A stretch of 64,000 bases of DNA from Sinomicrobium sp. (GCA_029266035.1 JAJUFH010000004.1:62001-126000), one strand, 5' to 3'; numbered from the stretch's first letter, positions 29,104-39,467 are shown. Made by a program: numbers and translations. The notes: generated from the sequence alone by a model not told the origin.

Positions 29104-31386
29104 TTAAGGGATGAAATTTACGGTTTTTTTAAGGATAACGGCATCGTTGAGTACAAAGGGTTTGGGGATATGCCCTTCGGGTCTGGGAGCCACCGAAAAC
29201 AGTTTGTGCTGCAGGAGATCAAAGGAGGATTCGTAAAGGGTGAGTTGTGGTTTTTCGTCTGAAGGCAGACGAAGTTGTATTTCAGTATAGCTATTGTCGG
29301 TAATAAAATGGGAAAATAGACGATTGCCCCTTTGTTGATTTTTTAGGTAGGTGGTAGGTAGTATAGCACCGTTAACGTTGCAAGAAAGGATAGCTGAAGT
29401 AGAATAGACATCGAGTCGATTGACGCTGCGTTGAGGTGTGATACAGAGATCTATCAGACGCTCGTTGGCCACAACCGTATCCCGGAGTACTTCGACCACA
29501 GGGGGGAGTATGTTTTTTACCGGAGCCTCTGCCGTATGGGTAAATGTACTGGAATACTTGCTACTAAAAGTTTCCACCGTATCGTTTTGTTGTTTTTCGT
29601 TTGCGAAATAAGAGGAGATCCAACTTCCCGGAATCGGATCATAGGTAGCCCAATGCGCTTTGTTGTTATCGGTATTCAACAGGTATACCAGACTGTCAGG
29701 TTGGGGATGTTCTTTGTCAAAATCAGAGGAATTGTGGGCTACAATCAGGAGTACAATCGCCACAACTGTTGTGAGCAGGGCGAGTTTGCGGTGCCGTTGA
29801 TATGCTGCGATTACTGGAATTAGAAGTGCAAATAACAACGCCGTAAGCAGTGTAGAGGCTATCGCCATTTTCAATCCGAGACCAACCGGAAACATTTGGA
29901 TAAGGGGAGCAAATATCCAGATAGCGGGTAGAGCCAGAAGGCTGAGTGTTAAAACACTTGGTTTTTTCCAACGGATGAGAACAAATAGAGAGCCCAATGC
30001 GCAATACAGTGGAATGATAAAAAAGCTCGCTCCTTTCAAATAGTGCCCGAGCAGGGTACAGAGCAACAGCCAAAAAAATATGGGGATAACCAAGAGGTTG
30101 GCGGCTGTCAGTTTTTTGAATGCTCCGTAGAACACGAGACAAATTGCCGCGCTACATAGGGTGAATACAGTGATATAGGTATGACCGTTATAGGGGAATC
30201 CTTGGAGTATATCGGCATATCCTGGATAGAAATGCAGCAATAAGGGCCAACTGAAATAACCTAAAAGCCCACAACAAATAAGTGCGGCAAAAAACGGAAT
30301 ACCTGCTTTTAAAATTTCCTTGGTATGGAGTACTTTTTCCCGGAAGCCGTAAACGAGGGCGAGTATAAAAAGGAGGAGAGCAAATGTATTCAATGGCCAT
30401 ATCCAAGAGAAAGGGTAGTGTATCACCATTCCTCCCGGGGCGTTGAAAAAGACGTGATCGCGTTCGCTTTTTAAGCTGCTCATATCGGTATCGGCAAAAA
30501 AGTGGAGTAGGGGCATAAGGTATGAACCCTGATGTTGAAGGGTAGTGCGATCCAATCTCGGCGGTATATCCAATGCCGTGTGATAGTCGTAATGGTCGTC
30601 TATAAAAGCGAAGTTTAAACCATTTATGTCGCCGTCTTCTCGAAATACAGTCAGGTCGGTGTCGTTAGGAAGTATTTTGTAAACACTGTAAAGCAGCGAA
30701 TTTGCAACAGGATAGGAAGGCTGAGCTTCGGCAAAGGCCTTTATCAGTCCAGAATTCCCGGCATTGGTTTCGGGAAGCATAAAACTGGGACCACCACTGC
30801 CCCGCGCCTCAAAATTGAGCACGAGCTTTACTTTTTTTGCCCAAGGGTGTTGCGATACAAACAGCTTTGCACCGTTGAGTCCGAGTTCTTCCGAGTCTGT
30901 AAACAGTACGATGATATCGTTTTTCGGATATCGTTTTTCGGAGAGATAAGCCCTTAGTCCTTCAAGTATTGTCGCTACACCGCTCCCGGCATCACTGGCG
31001 CCAAATGAAGAGTGAGGAGCACTGTCGTAATGCGACAACAGCACCAAGGCATCGCCTTTACCGCTGCCTTTTACCTTGGCGACAATATTGCTGGCTTTAC
31101 TCACATTACCCCAGTTGCCCGAGGTGTAGCCCTGTTGTACTTCCGGGGTGAGTCCGAGTTTTTCCAATTCAGCGATAAGGTAGTCTCGCACTTCTTTATG
31201 AGCTTCCGCTCCTACGTAGTGTTGTTTTTGGGAGATGGCACGCACGTGAATCATAGCGCGCTCTGTAGAAAAGCTGTTTTCGGGAGCATTGAGTTTGATA
31301 TAGGTCTGTGGCATGGTGCCGTAAAACGACCAGTAAACCGCCGCACAAAGCAGCAGTAACGACAGTGGAGCAGCGTAAGTTTTCAT
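29104..31386 (-). CDS. M28 family peptidase, multi-TM
   Basis: LLSHYDSAPHSSFGASDAGSGVATILE, FTDSEELGLNGA, FEARGSGGPS; C-terminal half with TM helices. Confidence 0.9.
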   Translation of the reverse strand: MKTYAAPLSLLLLCAAVYWSFYGTMPQTYIKLNAPENSFSTERAMIHVRAISQKQHYVGAEAHKEVRDYLIAELEKLGLTPEVQQGYTSGNWGNVSKASNIVAKVKGSGKGDALVLLSHYDSAPHSSFGASDAGSGVATILEGLRAYLSEKRYPKNDIIVLFTDSEELGLNGAKLFVSQHPWAKKVKLVLNFEARGSGGPSFMLPETNAGNSGLIKAFAEAQPSYPVANSLLYSVYKILPNDTDLTVFREDGDINGLNFAFIDDHYDYHTALDIPPRLDRTTLQHQGSYLMPLLHFFADTDMSSLKSERDHVFFNAPGGMVIHYPFSWIWPLNTFALLLFILALVYGFREKVLHTKEILKAGIPFFAALICCGLLGYFSWPLLLHFYPGYADILQGFPYNGHTYITVFTLCSAAICLVFYGAFKKLTAANLLVIPIFFWLLLCTLLGHYLKGASFFIIPLYCALGSLFVLIRWKKPSVLTLSLLALPAIWIFAPLIQMFPVGLGLKMAIASTLLTALLFALLIPVIAAYQRHRKLALLTTVVAIVLLIVAHNSSDFDKEHPQPDSLVYLLNTDNNKAHWATYDPIPGSWISSYFANEKQQNDTVETFSSKYSSTFTHTAEAPVKNILPPVVEVLRDTVVANERLIDLCITPQRSVNRLDVYSTSAILSCNVNGAILPTTYLKNQQRGNRLFSHFITDNSYTEIQLRLPSDEKPQLTLYESSFDLLQHKLFSVAPRPEGHIPKPFVLNDAVILKKTVNFIP

Positions 31387-31606
31387 TGTTTGTTCTTAGT
31401 TTTTAGTTGGTTGTTTGGTTACACTAACATCTCAATACTAAGTACCCAACCCAATACCAACGTAAAGATACCAATGCTGTATGAGCTTTGCAACTTCGGG
31501 GGGTAGATGATTATTTGATGTGTTTTTATGATTTTATATAGATTATTTATAGGATAAATGAAATATAATTGCTATTTTTATAACTAACCCAAAAAAATAA
31601 ACCACT

Positions 31607-32071
31607 ATGGCAATCAAGAGTTTTCAAGGAGCGAGGGAGGAAATAAAGAAAGATTATTACTACTCCATCAATGTGGCAGATCACATGACGCGGAAGCTGG
31701 TGACTTTTACGGCAGATCAGAATTTGCTGGAGGTTATGGAGAGCTTTATGAAGAATAGGATTACCGGTGCCCCGGTTGTAGATGACAATGGTAAACTCAT
31801 AGGGATTATTTCCGATAGCGATTGTATGAAGCAGATATCAGAGGGGCGCTATTTCAACATGCCGATATGCGATATGACGGTAGATAAGTATATGTCTACC
31901 GAGGTGATGACCATAGCGGCAGATGCTAATATTTTTGATGCGGCCACCCGTTTTTACAATACCAGGCATCGCAGGTTTCCTGTGGTAGAAAACGGTTATC
32001 TCATAGGGCAAATTAGCCGTAAGGATGTGATGTTGGCAGCTTTGCGTATCAGTGGGCACAATTGGAGATAA
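31607..32071 (+). CDS. CBS domain-containing protein
   Basis: Two CBS modules (VADHMTRKLVTFTADQNLLEV..., VDKYMSTEVMTIAADANIFDA...). Confidence 0.9.
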   Translation: MAIKSFQGAREEIKKDYYYSINVADHMTRKLVTFTADQNLLEVMESFMKNRITGAPVVDDNGKLIGIISDSDCMKQISEGRYFNMPICDMTVDKYMSTEVMTIAADANIFDAATRFYNTRHRRFPVVENGYLIGQISRKDVMLAALRISGHNWR

Positions 32072-32073
32072 GT

Positions 32074-32421
32074 TTAGCCTTGCTTGACCAAAACATAGAT
32101 GTCGTTTTCCAGTGGTAGGTATCCCAAATCGTACAGGAAGAAATAGGTTTTACCATTCCTAGTGGTATAGGTATGGGTAAAGTAGTCGAAATCAAATCCT
32201 CTTTCCAAGAGCTTTAGTTTGCTGGTTTTGGTCTTGTCTTTCGGATTTAACTCGGCCAGTATCCGATAGTTTTTCCTCAATTTGTTGTTTATACGCCTCA
32301 TCAGGTTTTTGCTGTCTCTGTTAAGGCGGTTGTTGTAGGCATTTCTACAGTGATCTCCACAAAACTTTTTGTCTGTTCGACCCGAAACAGGACGTTCGCA
32401 TTCGAGGCATTTTCTATTCAT
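32074..32421 (-). CDS. Zinc-ribbon small protein
   Basis: CLEC...CGDHC at N-terminus MNRKCLECERPVSGRTDKKFCGDHC; start trimmed from 32472. Confidence 0.7.
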   Translation of the reverse strand: MNRKCLECERPVSGRTDKKFCGDHCRNAYNNRLNRDSKNLMRRINNKLRKNYRILAELNPKDKTKTSKLKLLERGFDFDYFTHTYTTRNGKTYFFLYDLGYLPLENDIYVLVKQG

Positions 32422-32518
32422 AATATTGATTTTAGGAAAATTACTACAATATACGAAATAAAAAAATGTCAAATTAATCTTATCTTATACAAGTGGGAAG
32501 AGGGTGTATTAGAATGTA

Positions 32519-32899
32519 TTACTTAATCACCAACTTTCGTGTAGAAGTACTGTTTATTTCGGTGACTTTTATAATGTAAATCCCGGCATTGAGTGCAGAG
32601 ACATTGAGGGTACGACCACTGATTCTAGTGCGGAGCACTTCTTTGCCCAATACATCGTATATTGAGATTTCCTTAGGAAGGTTTTTCTGGGTGTGAATAG
32701 CCACCATACCTTCGGTTACCGGATTGGGGTATAGGCGGAGTTCTTCAATATCTTTTTGGGCAACAGTATCCTTGCTGGGCCTGGTAAGTAGTGCCCTGTA
32801 GTTTGTGTACCGCTGTTTTTTAACTACTTTCTCCTGAGAGTATCCAAAGAAACAGCATGCGAACATCAGAATAAGTAGGTAAAATTTTTTCATCCGCAC
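32519..32899 (-). CDS. T9SS type A sorting domain-containing protein (very short)
   Basis: Signal peptide plus LRLYPNPVTEGMVAIHT...ISIYDVLGKEVLRTRISGRTLNVSALNAGIYIIKVTEINSTSTRKLVIK. Confidence 0.9.
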   Translation of the reverse strand: MRMKKFYLLILMFACCFFGYSQEKVVKKQRYTNYRALLTRPSKDTVAQKDIEELRLYPNPVTEGMVAIHTQKNLPKEISIYDVLGKEVLRTRISGRTLNVSALNAGIYIIKVTEINSTSTRKLVIK

Positions 32900-33095
32900 A
32901 GTCTTTCGTATGATACAAATTTATTAAAAAATACGACTCAAAACACTATTATTTTGTTAATAGATATTAATTTTCTGGATAAAAAAAATGAGTTTTTGCG
33001 ATTACAACACTTCAATATGCGATGTTTTTTACAGAGTAGCGGTGTGGTTTTATGGCGATATTTCTGTAGTAAATTGGTGTTGGGATAATAGTAAA

Positions 33096-33124
33096 GAGGC
33101 TGTCTTTTTTTCGAAGACAGCCTC
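33096..33124. terminator. Hairpin gaggctgtctt/aagacagcctc downstream of the TonB receptor
   Basis: 11-bp perfect inverted repeat. Confidence 0.75.
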
Positions 33125-33150
33125 AAACCTGATAAATATGAGATATAGTA

Positions 33151-35967
33151 TCAGAAACTGTAGCTATATCCGATTGAAAACTCCCTTCCTGGTGATCGGA
33201 ATGAGAAATTTTGATTTTGTGCGCGGAAAGCTTCGTATTGACTTTGACGGTCATCTCCCAGTATGTTACTGGCCTGAATGCTTATTTTGGAACGTTGTTC
33301 TTCTCCCAATGTTTTGGAAAAATTAAAGTTTAAACTATTAAAAGGCATAGTATACACATCAGGGTTTAATCCGGCAGTTCCAACTACTTCCAAGGTCTTT
33401 CCTTGAACGTTATAAAACATACCGCTTTCCAGACCAATGTCGTCATTTTTGTAATTGAGTCCAACATTGACAAGATAAGGAGATTGTCCTTGTAATTGTC
33501 TTTTTCTATCAATGGTCTCTCCATCTTTCAGATAAAGGTTACGTGCCTCGTATTCTTGTGTAGCCATTTCCATTTTTGAATCAATCAAAGAGACGTTCAG
33601 GTTTAGCGACAGGTTTTTCAGTCCTTCTGTAATAAATCCGAGATGTTTACGGGCTTCGAATTCGACTCCTACAACTTCTGCTGAAGGCGAGTTTCTAGGA
33701 GTGTAATAATTCGGAGCCGTATTGTCGTAGGATACAATTTCTATCGGATCTGTAAAGTGTTTGTAAAATCCACTGATGGCGAACATTTGCGCGTCTTCCG
33801 CATATAATTCCCATCTCAAGTCTACGTTGTCTATAGTGGTAGGTTCCAAATCCAAGTTTCCGATAAACACCAATCCGGTTAAGAGGTCGGAAATCTGTAC
33901 CATTGATTTTTCCCTAAAGCTTGGACGAGCTATGGTTCTCGAATATGATCCGCGGATGTTCATATTGTCCTTAAGCTCGTAAATGAGGTTTGCCGAAGGA
34001 AAAAGATCAAATTTATCGAATAGCTTTTCATTGTCAGCACTTACTGTTCCAGTACTGTTTTGACCAGTGAAAAAGTGGGAGAAATACTCACCTCTCAAAC
34101 CTATAATGGTTCGGAATTTCTCAAAGGGTACAAACTCGCTTGAGATATAAGTGGCTGCCGTATTTTGATTGGCCTCAAAGGTGTTGGCCGGTTGGAAATT
34201 TCCACGTATAAAACTACCTGAATTGGTGTCTGGTGTCCAGATGTTCTCAGGAGCGAGTATGGCATTTGCATCGCCGTTGAGGTCACTACTGTTAAATGCG
34301 CGGAACCCTATTTCGTAGCTGTGTATGCTGTAGTCTCGCTGTTTATAACTGTATAAGGCTCCAAATTTTAATGCTGATTTGCGATCGAACATCGACAGGT
34401 TTTTGGTGAAATCCACTTTTCCAACGATATTGTCTTCTGTCAGGTCGCGCCATATTCGAGCGGGATAACCGGCATCGGCGCTTATGGTATATGAACCATT
34501 GTCGTTGACGATAAATGTAGTTTGCCTTGCATCCTTATCTTGTACGCTGGCATGGGTAGGTGCTACGCTCCATTCGGTAGTAAAGGAAGCATCTTCACTG
34601 GAATGTTTACCGGAAAACAATAAACTGGTTACGGAGCGCTCAGTGTATTCCAGATAATTTCTCATCACCTGTATCGAATTGGATACCTGTGTGTCCTGGT
34701 TGTAGATAGACGCCTGGTTTTCTCCGTTCTGAAGGTGAAGGATGTTAAAGCGGTACTTGGATCTTTCCGTTTTATAAGACAGCCCTGCCAATCCGGATAA
34801 TAATACGTTGTTTATACCTAGGTCACCAACTCTCCTGCGATCGTATCTCATTTCATAATTATCGGATTCACTCCATTTTTGATATATTCCATCATCAAAA
34901 TTTTCGTAAAAAGAAGTGGTGTTCTTGTAGTCTAAAGAGGCGATAAGTCCAAGTTTATTACCATTACCTACATCAAATTGGTTTCCATAACTGAAGCTGA
35001 GTCCAAAATTTGGCATAGAGCTCTTCTGTTTTGCTGCCATTTGCGGGTCGAAAGATCGAGTAATCCCTTCAAGAGTACCGTTGTCTGACGGAGGAAGGGG
35101 AATGTCGGTATTTGACGGAATTGGTAGTTTTCGGGTACCGTTGTCGAAGCCTAGAAAGTCGGTGCCACCACCGTCGTAGCTCAGATAGTTGTCTTTAAAA
35201 TGCATATCGGGATTGAATCCGCCAGATATAGAAAAAGACATTTGTTTGGAAGTCGGAAAATCTTTGGTTACAATATTTACCATTCCTCCGGTAAAGTCGG
35301 CTGGAAGTTCGGCTGCAGCTGATTTTTGTACGACAAGGTTTTCCAAGATATTGGTGGGGAAGACATCCATTTGTACGGTGTTTTTATCCGGGTCCAGTCC
35401 TGGGATATCCATACCGTTTAGGGTAGATTTGGTGTAGCGATCTCCCAGACCTCTTACATATACGTATTTCCCTTCTTGTACAGAAACACCCGGAACCCGT
35501 TTTACGGCTGCCGCGATATCACCTGCCCCTGCTTTTTTAATCCCTTCGGAAGAAAGTCCGTCTAACAATGTGACAGAGTTTTTTTGCAAGTTGAGTACAG
35601 AAGCTTCGGTGTTTTTTCGGGTGGTAGTAGTGATGACCACCTCGTCGAGGGCGGTTGAAGCTGGGTTTAGGGTAATATTCAGTTCTACAGTTTCTCCTCC
35701 AGATACTTTTACTTCCGCAATTTCCTTAGTCTCATAACCTACAAAAGAAAATACCAAGGTATGTATTCCTTCTTCGAGTTCGATGGTGTAAAGTCCTTCA
35801 AAATCGGAAGTTGCCCCATTAGTGGTGCCCTTTACTACTACATTGGCAAAGGGTAATACGTCATTAAACTCACCATCCATTATTTTTCCGGTAACCGTAC
35901 CTGATTGTGCCGATAATAATTGGGCAAAGGCAGAGATAATAACAACTGAAAAAAGTTTCTTTAACAT
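33151..35967 (-). CDS. TonB-dependent receptor with CarboxypepD_reg-like domain
   Basis: GTVTGKIMDGEFNDVLPFANVVVKGT; plug VPGVSVQEGKYVYVRGLGDRYTKSTLNGMDIPG; C-terminal FSIGYSYSF. Confidence 0.92.
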   Translation of the reverse strand: MLKKLFSVVIISAFAQLLSAQSGTVTGKIMDGEFNDVLPFANVVVKGTTNGATSDFEGLYTIELEEGIHTLVFSFVGYETKEIAEVKVSGGETVELNITLNPASTALDEVVITTTTRKNTEASVLNLQKNSVTLLDGLSSEGIKKAGAGDIAAAVKRVPGVSVQEGKYVYVRGLGDRYTKSTLNGMDIPGLDPDKNTVQMDVFPTNILENLVVQKSAAAELPADFTGGMVNIVTKDFPTSKQMSFSISGGFNPDMHFKDNYLSYDGGGTDFLGFDNGTRKLPIPSNTDIPLPPSDNGTLEGITRSFDPQMAAKQKSSMPNFGLSFSYGNQFDVGNGNKLGLIASLDYKNTTSFYENFDDGIYQKWSESDNYEMRYDRRRVGDLGINNVLLSGLAGLSYKTERSKYRFNILHLQNGENQASIYNQDTQVSNSIQVMRNYLEYTERSVTSLLFSGKHSSEDASFTTEWSVAPTHASVQDKDARQTTFIVNDNGSYTISADAGYPARIWRDLTEDNIVGKVDFTKNLSMFDRKSALKFGALYSYKQRDYSIHSYEIGFRAFNSSDLNGDANAILAPENIWTPDTNSGSFIRGNFQPANTFEANQNTAATYISSEFVPFEKFRTIIGLRGEYFSHFFTGQNSTGTVSADNEKLFDKFDLFPSANLIYELKDNMNIRGSYSRTIARPSFREKSMVQISDLLTGLVFIGNLDLEPTTIDNVDLRWELYAEDAQMFAISGFYKHFTDPIEIVSYDNTAPNYYTPRNSPSAEVVGVEFEARKHLGFITEGLKNLSLNLNVSLIDSKMEMATQEYEARNLYLKDGETIDRKRQLQGQSPYLVNVGLNYKNDDIGLESGMFYNVQGKTLEVVGTAGLNPDVYTMPFNSLNFNFSKTLGEEQRSKISIQASNILGDDRQSQYEAFRAQNQNFSFRSPGREFSIGYSYSF

Positions 35968-36002
35968 CAGTCAAAAGGTAATTTTAGTTTTTTTAATTAA
36001 GT

Positions 36003-36043
36003 AAAATGCCCAAGGGATTTTATAACCCCTGGACATTTTTTAC
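36003..36043. terminator. Strong hairpin between the beta-helix lipoprotein and the TonB receptor
   Basis: aaaatgcccaaggg/cccctggacatttt, 14-bp stem including two wobble pairs, then T-run. Confidence 0.55.
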
Positions 36044-36070
36044 TGTAATATCGAATTTTACAAGCTGTGT

Positions 36071-37324
36071 TTAGAATTCAACACCCATTGCGGCGGTGTA
36101 AGTCCATCCGAATACAGAAGTATCTGCTCCTTTTGTGTTGGGAGCTTCTAGAGCTTCAGCATTGTCGTAGAATTTAGCTTCGTCTCCAGCGTTGTAATCA
36201 CCTGTAAATATTTCCTCCCAAACAGCATCTTGAGGAAGTACTATATTCCAGTCTGTAAAAGAGATATTGCCATTGGAAAGTTCTGTAGCTGAATCAGCAC
36301 CATCAACGTGTACCGCTGCACCTGCTCCATAGCCATAAGCCAGTACGTTTTCTAAATTGACTAACAGGCCATCTCTGAAATCTGCGTAATCATTTGTGTC
36401 TGTTCCTTTTCCAATAAGGGTTATGTTTTTTAAGGTGTGTTGCATATTATCACCAGTAGTTCCTTCTGGACCGTCCATTTCAAGACTTGTCCCTTCGGTG
36501 TTATCAGCCATAATAGCGATTGCATTGTCAAGAGTTCCTGACCAACCTTGATCGGTGTCAAAACCGTCGTCTCCATGTGCCCAAACCAAAGCGTTGGTTA
36601 CGTTTACAGTACCTCCAAACCACTCAATACCGTCGTCAAGGTTACCTACTACTTCAACATTTTCAATGGTAGTTCCATTACCAACACCACCGAGAGTAAG
36701 ACCGTTAATTTCGTTATCTTGTCCTATGAGGATACCGCCGTGACGTATGGAGATATATTTGATAACTCCAGAGTTGTCGGCTGGATCTGTCCCTCCGTAT
36801 TGTCCGTAAGGTTCATCAGGAGAAATACCTTCAATTTGTGCGTTTTCGCTGTCACCACTAGCAGAGATAGGAGCTTTTCCTAAAATGATGACACCACCCC
36901 AAAGTGCGTTGTCGTTTTCATCTAAGTTAGTACCTTTTAATTCTCCGGGTTTAATATTGTCAGCCTCTGCAGTAAATATAATTGGGCTATCTGCAGTACC
37001 TTCAGCCATCAGTTTTCCACCTTGGTCTACTACGAGTGCAGAAGCTGAGGTTTCTTGACCGGGTTTACCCTTAATAATTGTACCCGGCTCGATAGTTAGG
37101 GTTACACCTTCGTTTACTACCACTTTACCATCCAATAGGTATACAGTATCAGCATTCCAAGTTTCGTCTTCTGTAAGAATGCCATTTTTTACTTCAGTTA
37201 CTACCTCATCTCCTCCTGGTTCTGGGTTTGGATCTGTAGTGCTAGAGGAATCGTCATCGCTAGAACAAGCTGAGATAAATACTGCTAGTACAGCGAGGAT
37301 AGACATGAATTCAATTTTCTTCAT
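36071..37324 (-). CDS. Beta-helix-like cell-surface lipoprotein, Ser/Asp-rich N-terminus
   Basis: Lipobox SAC SSDDDSSSTTDPNPEPGG; beta-helix-like repeats (GTTIENVEVVGNLDDGIEWFGGTVNVTNALVWAHGDDGFDTDQGW). Confidence 0.75.
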   Translation of the reverse strand: MKKIEFMSILAVLAVFISACSSDDDSSSTTDPNPEPGGDEVVTEVKNGILTEDETWNADTVYLLDGKVVVNEGVTLTIEPGTIIKGKPGQETSASALVVDQGGKLMAEGTADSPIIFTAEADNIKPGELKGTNLDENDNALWGGVIILGKAPISASGDSENAQIEGISPDEPYGQYGGTDPADNSGVIKYISIRHGGILIGQDNEINGLTLGGVGNGTTIENVEVVGNLDDGIEWFGGTVNVTNALVWAHGDDGFDTDQGWSGTLDNAIAIMADNTEGTSLEMDGPEGTTGDNMQHTLKNITLIGKGTDTNDYADFRDGLLVNLENVLAYGYGAGAAVHVDGADSATELSNGNISFTDWNIVLPQDAVWEEIFTGDYNAGDEAKFYDNAEALEAPNTKGADTSVFGWTYTAAMGVEF

Positions 37325-37536
37325 TTTAATCAGGTTTAATTAATACTTTTGAGTTTTCTGATAATTGTTTTTGAACAGTTATTTGAATTTGTTCGGGGCA
37401 AAGAAAGGGGAGCTTTGTAAAGACGTCGTTACTTGAAAATTAAATGTAAATGATGTAAATGTTGTTTTAATGTTACGAGATTAAAAGAATGTTAATCGCT
37501 TTAATTATTTAATATTATCTTTACTTTTGGCGTAAA

Positions 37537-38247
37537 ATGAATACGAAAATTAACAGAGAGATGAAGAAAAAAGACATCCGTATATTGCTGGTAGACGACG
37601 AACCGGACATTCTGGAAATTGTAGGTTACAACCTATCTGTCGAAGGATATAATGTATCGGTTGCCAACAATGGCGTCGAGGCAGTGGCCAAAGCAAAGAA
37701 AGAGCGACCGCATCTTATTATCATGGATGTGATGATGCCTGAAATGGACGGCATGGAAGCTTGTGAACAAATACGCAGAATTCCCGAACTGTCCGGTACC
37801 ATTATTACTTTTCTCACCGCAAGGGGAGAAGATTATTCACAGGTGGCAGGCTTCGATGCCGGAGCAGACGATTATATTACCAAGCCGGTAAAACCCAAAG
37901 TGCTGGTGAGTAAGGTAAAGGCGCTCCTCAGACGATTAAAAGAAGAGCAGGAACCAGAGGAAGCGGTTGTTAAGGTTGGCGATATTGTTATAAATCGAGA
38001 CGAATACAAGATAGAGCAAAAGGGCAAGGAGATTATACTGCCTCGCAAGGAGTTTGAACTGCTTTCGCTTCTCGCTTCACGACCCGGGAAGGTGTTTAAG
38101 AGGGAAGAGATATTAGACAAGGTATGGGGTAATGAAGTTATAGTAGGTGGAAGAACAATCGACGTACATATCCGAAAGCTCAGAGAAAAGATCGGCGACG
38201 ATCACTTTAATACCGTAAAAGGAGTAGGGTATAAATTTGTTTTTTAA
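37537..38247 (+). CDS. OmpR/PhoB-type response regulator
   Basis: ILLVDDEPDILEIVGYNL, IIMDVMMPEMDGME, winged-helix C-terminus GRTIDVHIRKLREKIGDDHFNTVKGVGYKFVF. Confidence 0.93.
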   Translation: MNTKINREMKKKDIRILLVDDEPDILEIVGYNLSVEGYNVSVANNGVEAVAKAKKERPHLIIMDVMMPEMDGMEACEQIRRIPELSGTIITFLTARGEDYSQVAGFDAGADDYITKPVKPKVLVSKVKALLRRLKEEQEPEEAVVKVGDIVINRDEYKIEQKGKEIILPRKEFELLSLLASRPGKVFKREEILDKVWGNEVIVGGRTIDVHIRKLREKIGDDHFNTVKGVGYKFVF

Positions 38248-38329
38248 ATCTGCCACGATTAGCACATTGACAAAACTCCCCGACTTTTTCGTTTCTTTGT
38301 AGCAGGAATTAATTTCCATTTGTTGTAAT

Positions 38330-39394
38330 ATGGCTACGAAACTGAAAAAATCATACAGATTTGCACTGCGGTCATCGCTGTACATCACACTCTTACTCAG
38401 TGTGATGTTTGTGTTTCTACTGTATTGGATAGCAACGCCAGAAACTGTACTCAGCTATCTAATGGCGGTGCTGCTGTATGCTGTGATCAATTTTTCTATA
38501 TGTTTTTTAATTGTACAGTTTAGAGTAGAGCGGTTTATATACCAACGCGTAAAGAAAATTTACGACGATGTATCACTGCTGGAATCCACTTCTTTCCAAC
38601 GGCAACCCGTCACAACCGATATGGCTACCTTAACTCGAGAGATCGAAAAATTTGCCGAAGATAGAAAGTTGGAAATAGAAACCCTGAAAATAAGAGAGGC
38701 TTATCGCAGGGAGTTTATAGGTAATGTGTCGCATGAGCTGAAAACTCCTTTGTTTACTGTACAGGGATATATACTGACCCTGTTAGACGGCGGAATCAAA
38801 GATCTCAGTATCCGAAAAAAATACTTACAAAGAGCCTCAAAGGGAGTAGACAGGCTTATCTACATAGTGAAAGATCTGGATATGATTACCAAACTTGAGT
38901 TGGGCGACTTGCATCTGGATTATGAAGAATTTGATATTGTAGAACTGGTTCAAAATGTTTTCGACCTGTTTGAAATGAAAGCCGCAAAAAAGAATATCAC
39001 CCTTACTTTCGATACCAAATATAAGGAGCCTGTGATGGTAAGGGCTGATAAAGAACGTATACAGCAAGTCGTGTCCAATCTAATCGTCAATTCTATAAAA
39101 TACGGCAAGCCCGACGGTACCACGGAGGTGAGTATAGAAAACTTGATAAAGAACAAGGTAATAGTGAGGATTACCGACAATGGCGAAGGAATCCAAAAAG
39201 AAAACATCCCGAGGTTGTTTGAGCGATTTTACCGCGTAGACAAAAGCGGAAGCCGCAAAGAAGGTGGCTCAGGACTTGGTTTGTCGATTGTAAAACACAT
39301 CATGGAAGCCCATAACGAACGCATTTATGTGGAAAGTGTACACGGTATAGGTTCTGAATTTTCCTTTACCCTCGAAAAGGTTAGTAGTTTGTAG
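38330..39394 (+). CDS. PhoR-type sensor histidine kinase
   Basis: Two TMs, NVSHELKTPLFTVQGYI, NLIVNSIKYG, GSGLGLSIVKHIMEAH. Confidence 0.93.
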   Translation: MATKLKKSYRFALRSSLYITLLLSVMFVFLLYWIATPETVLSYLMAVLLYAVINFSICFLIVQFRVERFIYQRVKKIYDDVSLLESTSFQRQPVTTDMATLTREIEKFAEDRKLEIETLKIREAYRREFIGNVSHELKTPLFTVQGYILTLLDGGIKDLSIRKKYLQRASKGVDRLIYIVKDLDMITKLELGDLHLDYEEFDIVELVQNVFDLFEMKAAKKNITLTFDTKYKEPVMVRADKERIQQVVSNLIVNSIKYGKPDGTTEVSIENLIKNKVIVRITDNGEGIQKENIPRLFERFYRVDKSGSRKEGGSGLGLSIVKHIMEAHNERIYVESVHGIGSEFSFTLEKVSSL

Positions 39395-39420
39395 TTTATG
39401 GTTTGTGGTTTGACTTTTGG

Positions 39421-39467
39421 TGTCATTGCGAGAAGCCGACCAAAGGAGGCGACGTGGCAATCTCGGG
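39421..39467. repeat. Dispersed CATTGCGAG...GACGTGGCAATCTC repeat
   Basis: tgtcattgcgagaagccgaccaaaggaggcgacgtggcaatctcggg; matches the widely seen bacterial intergenic repeat type as recalled. Confidence 0.7.
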
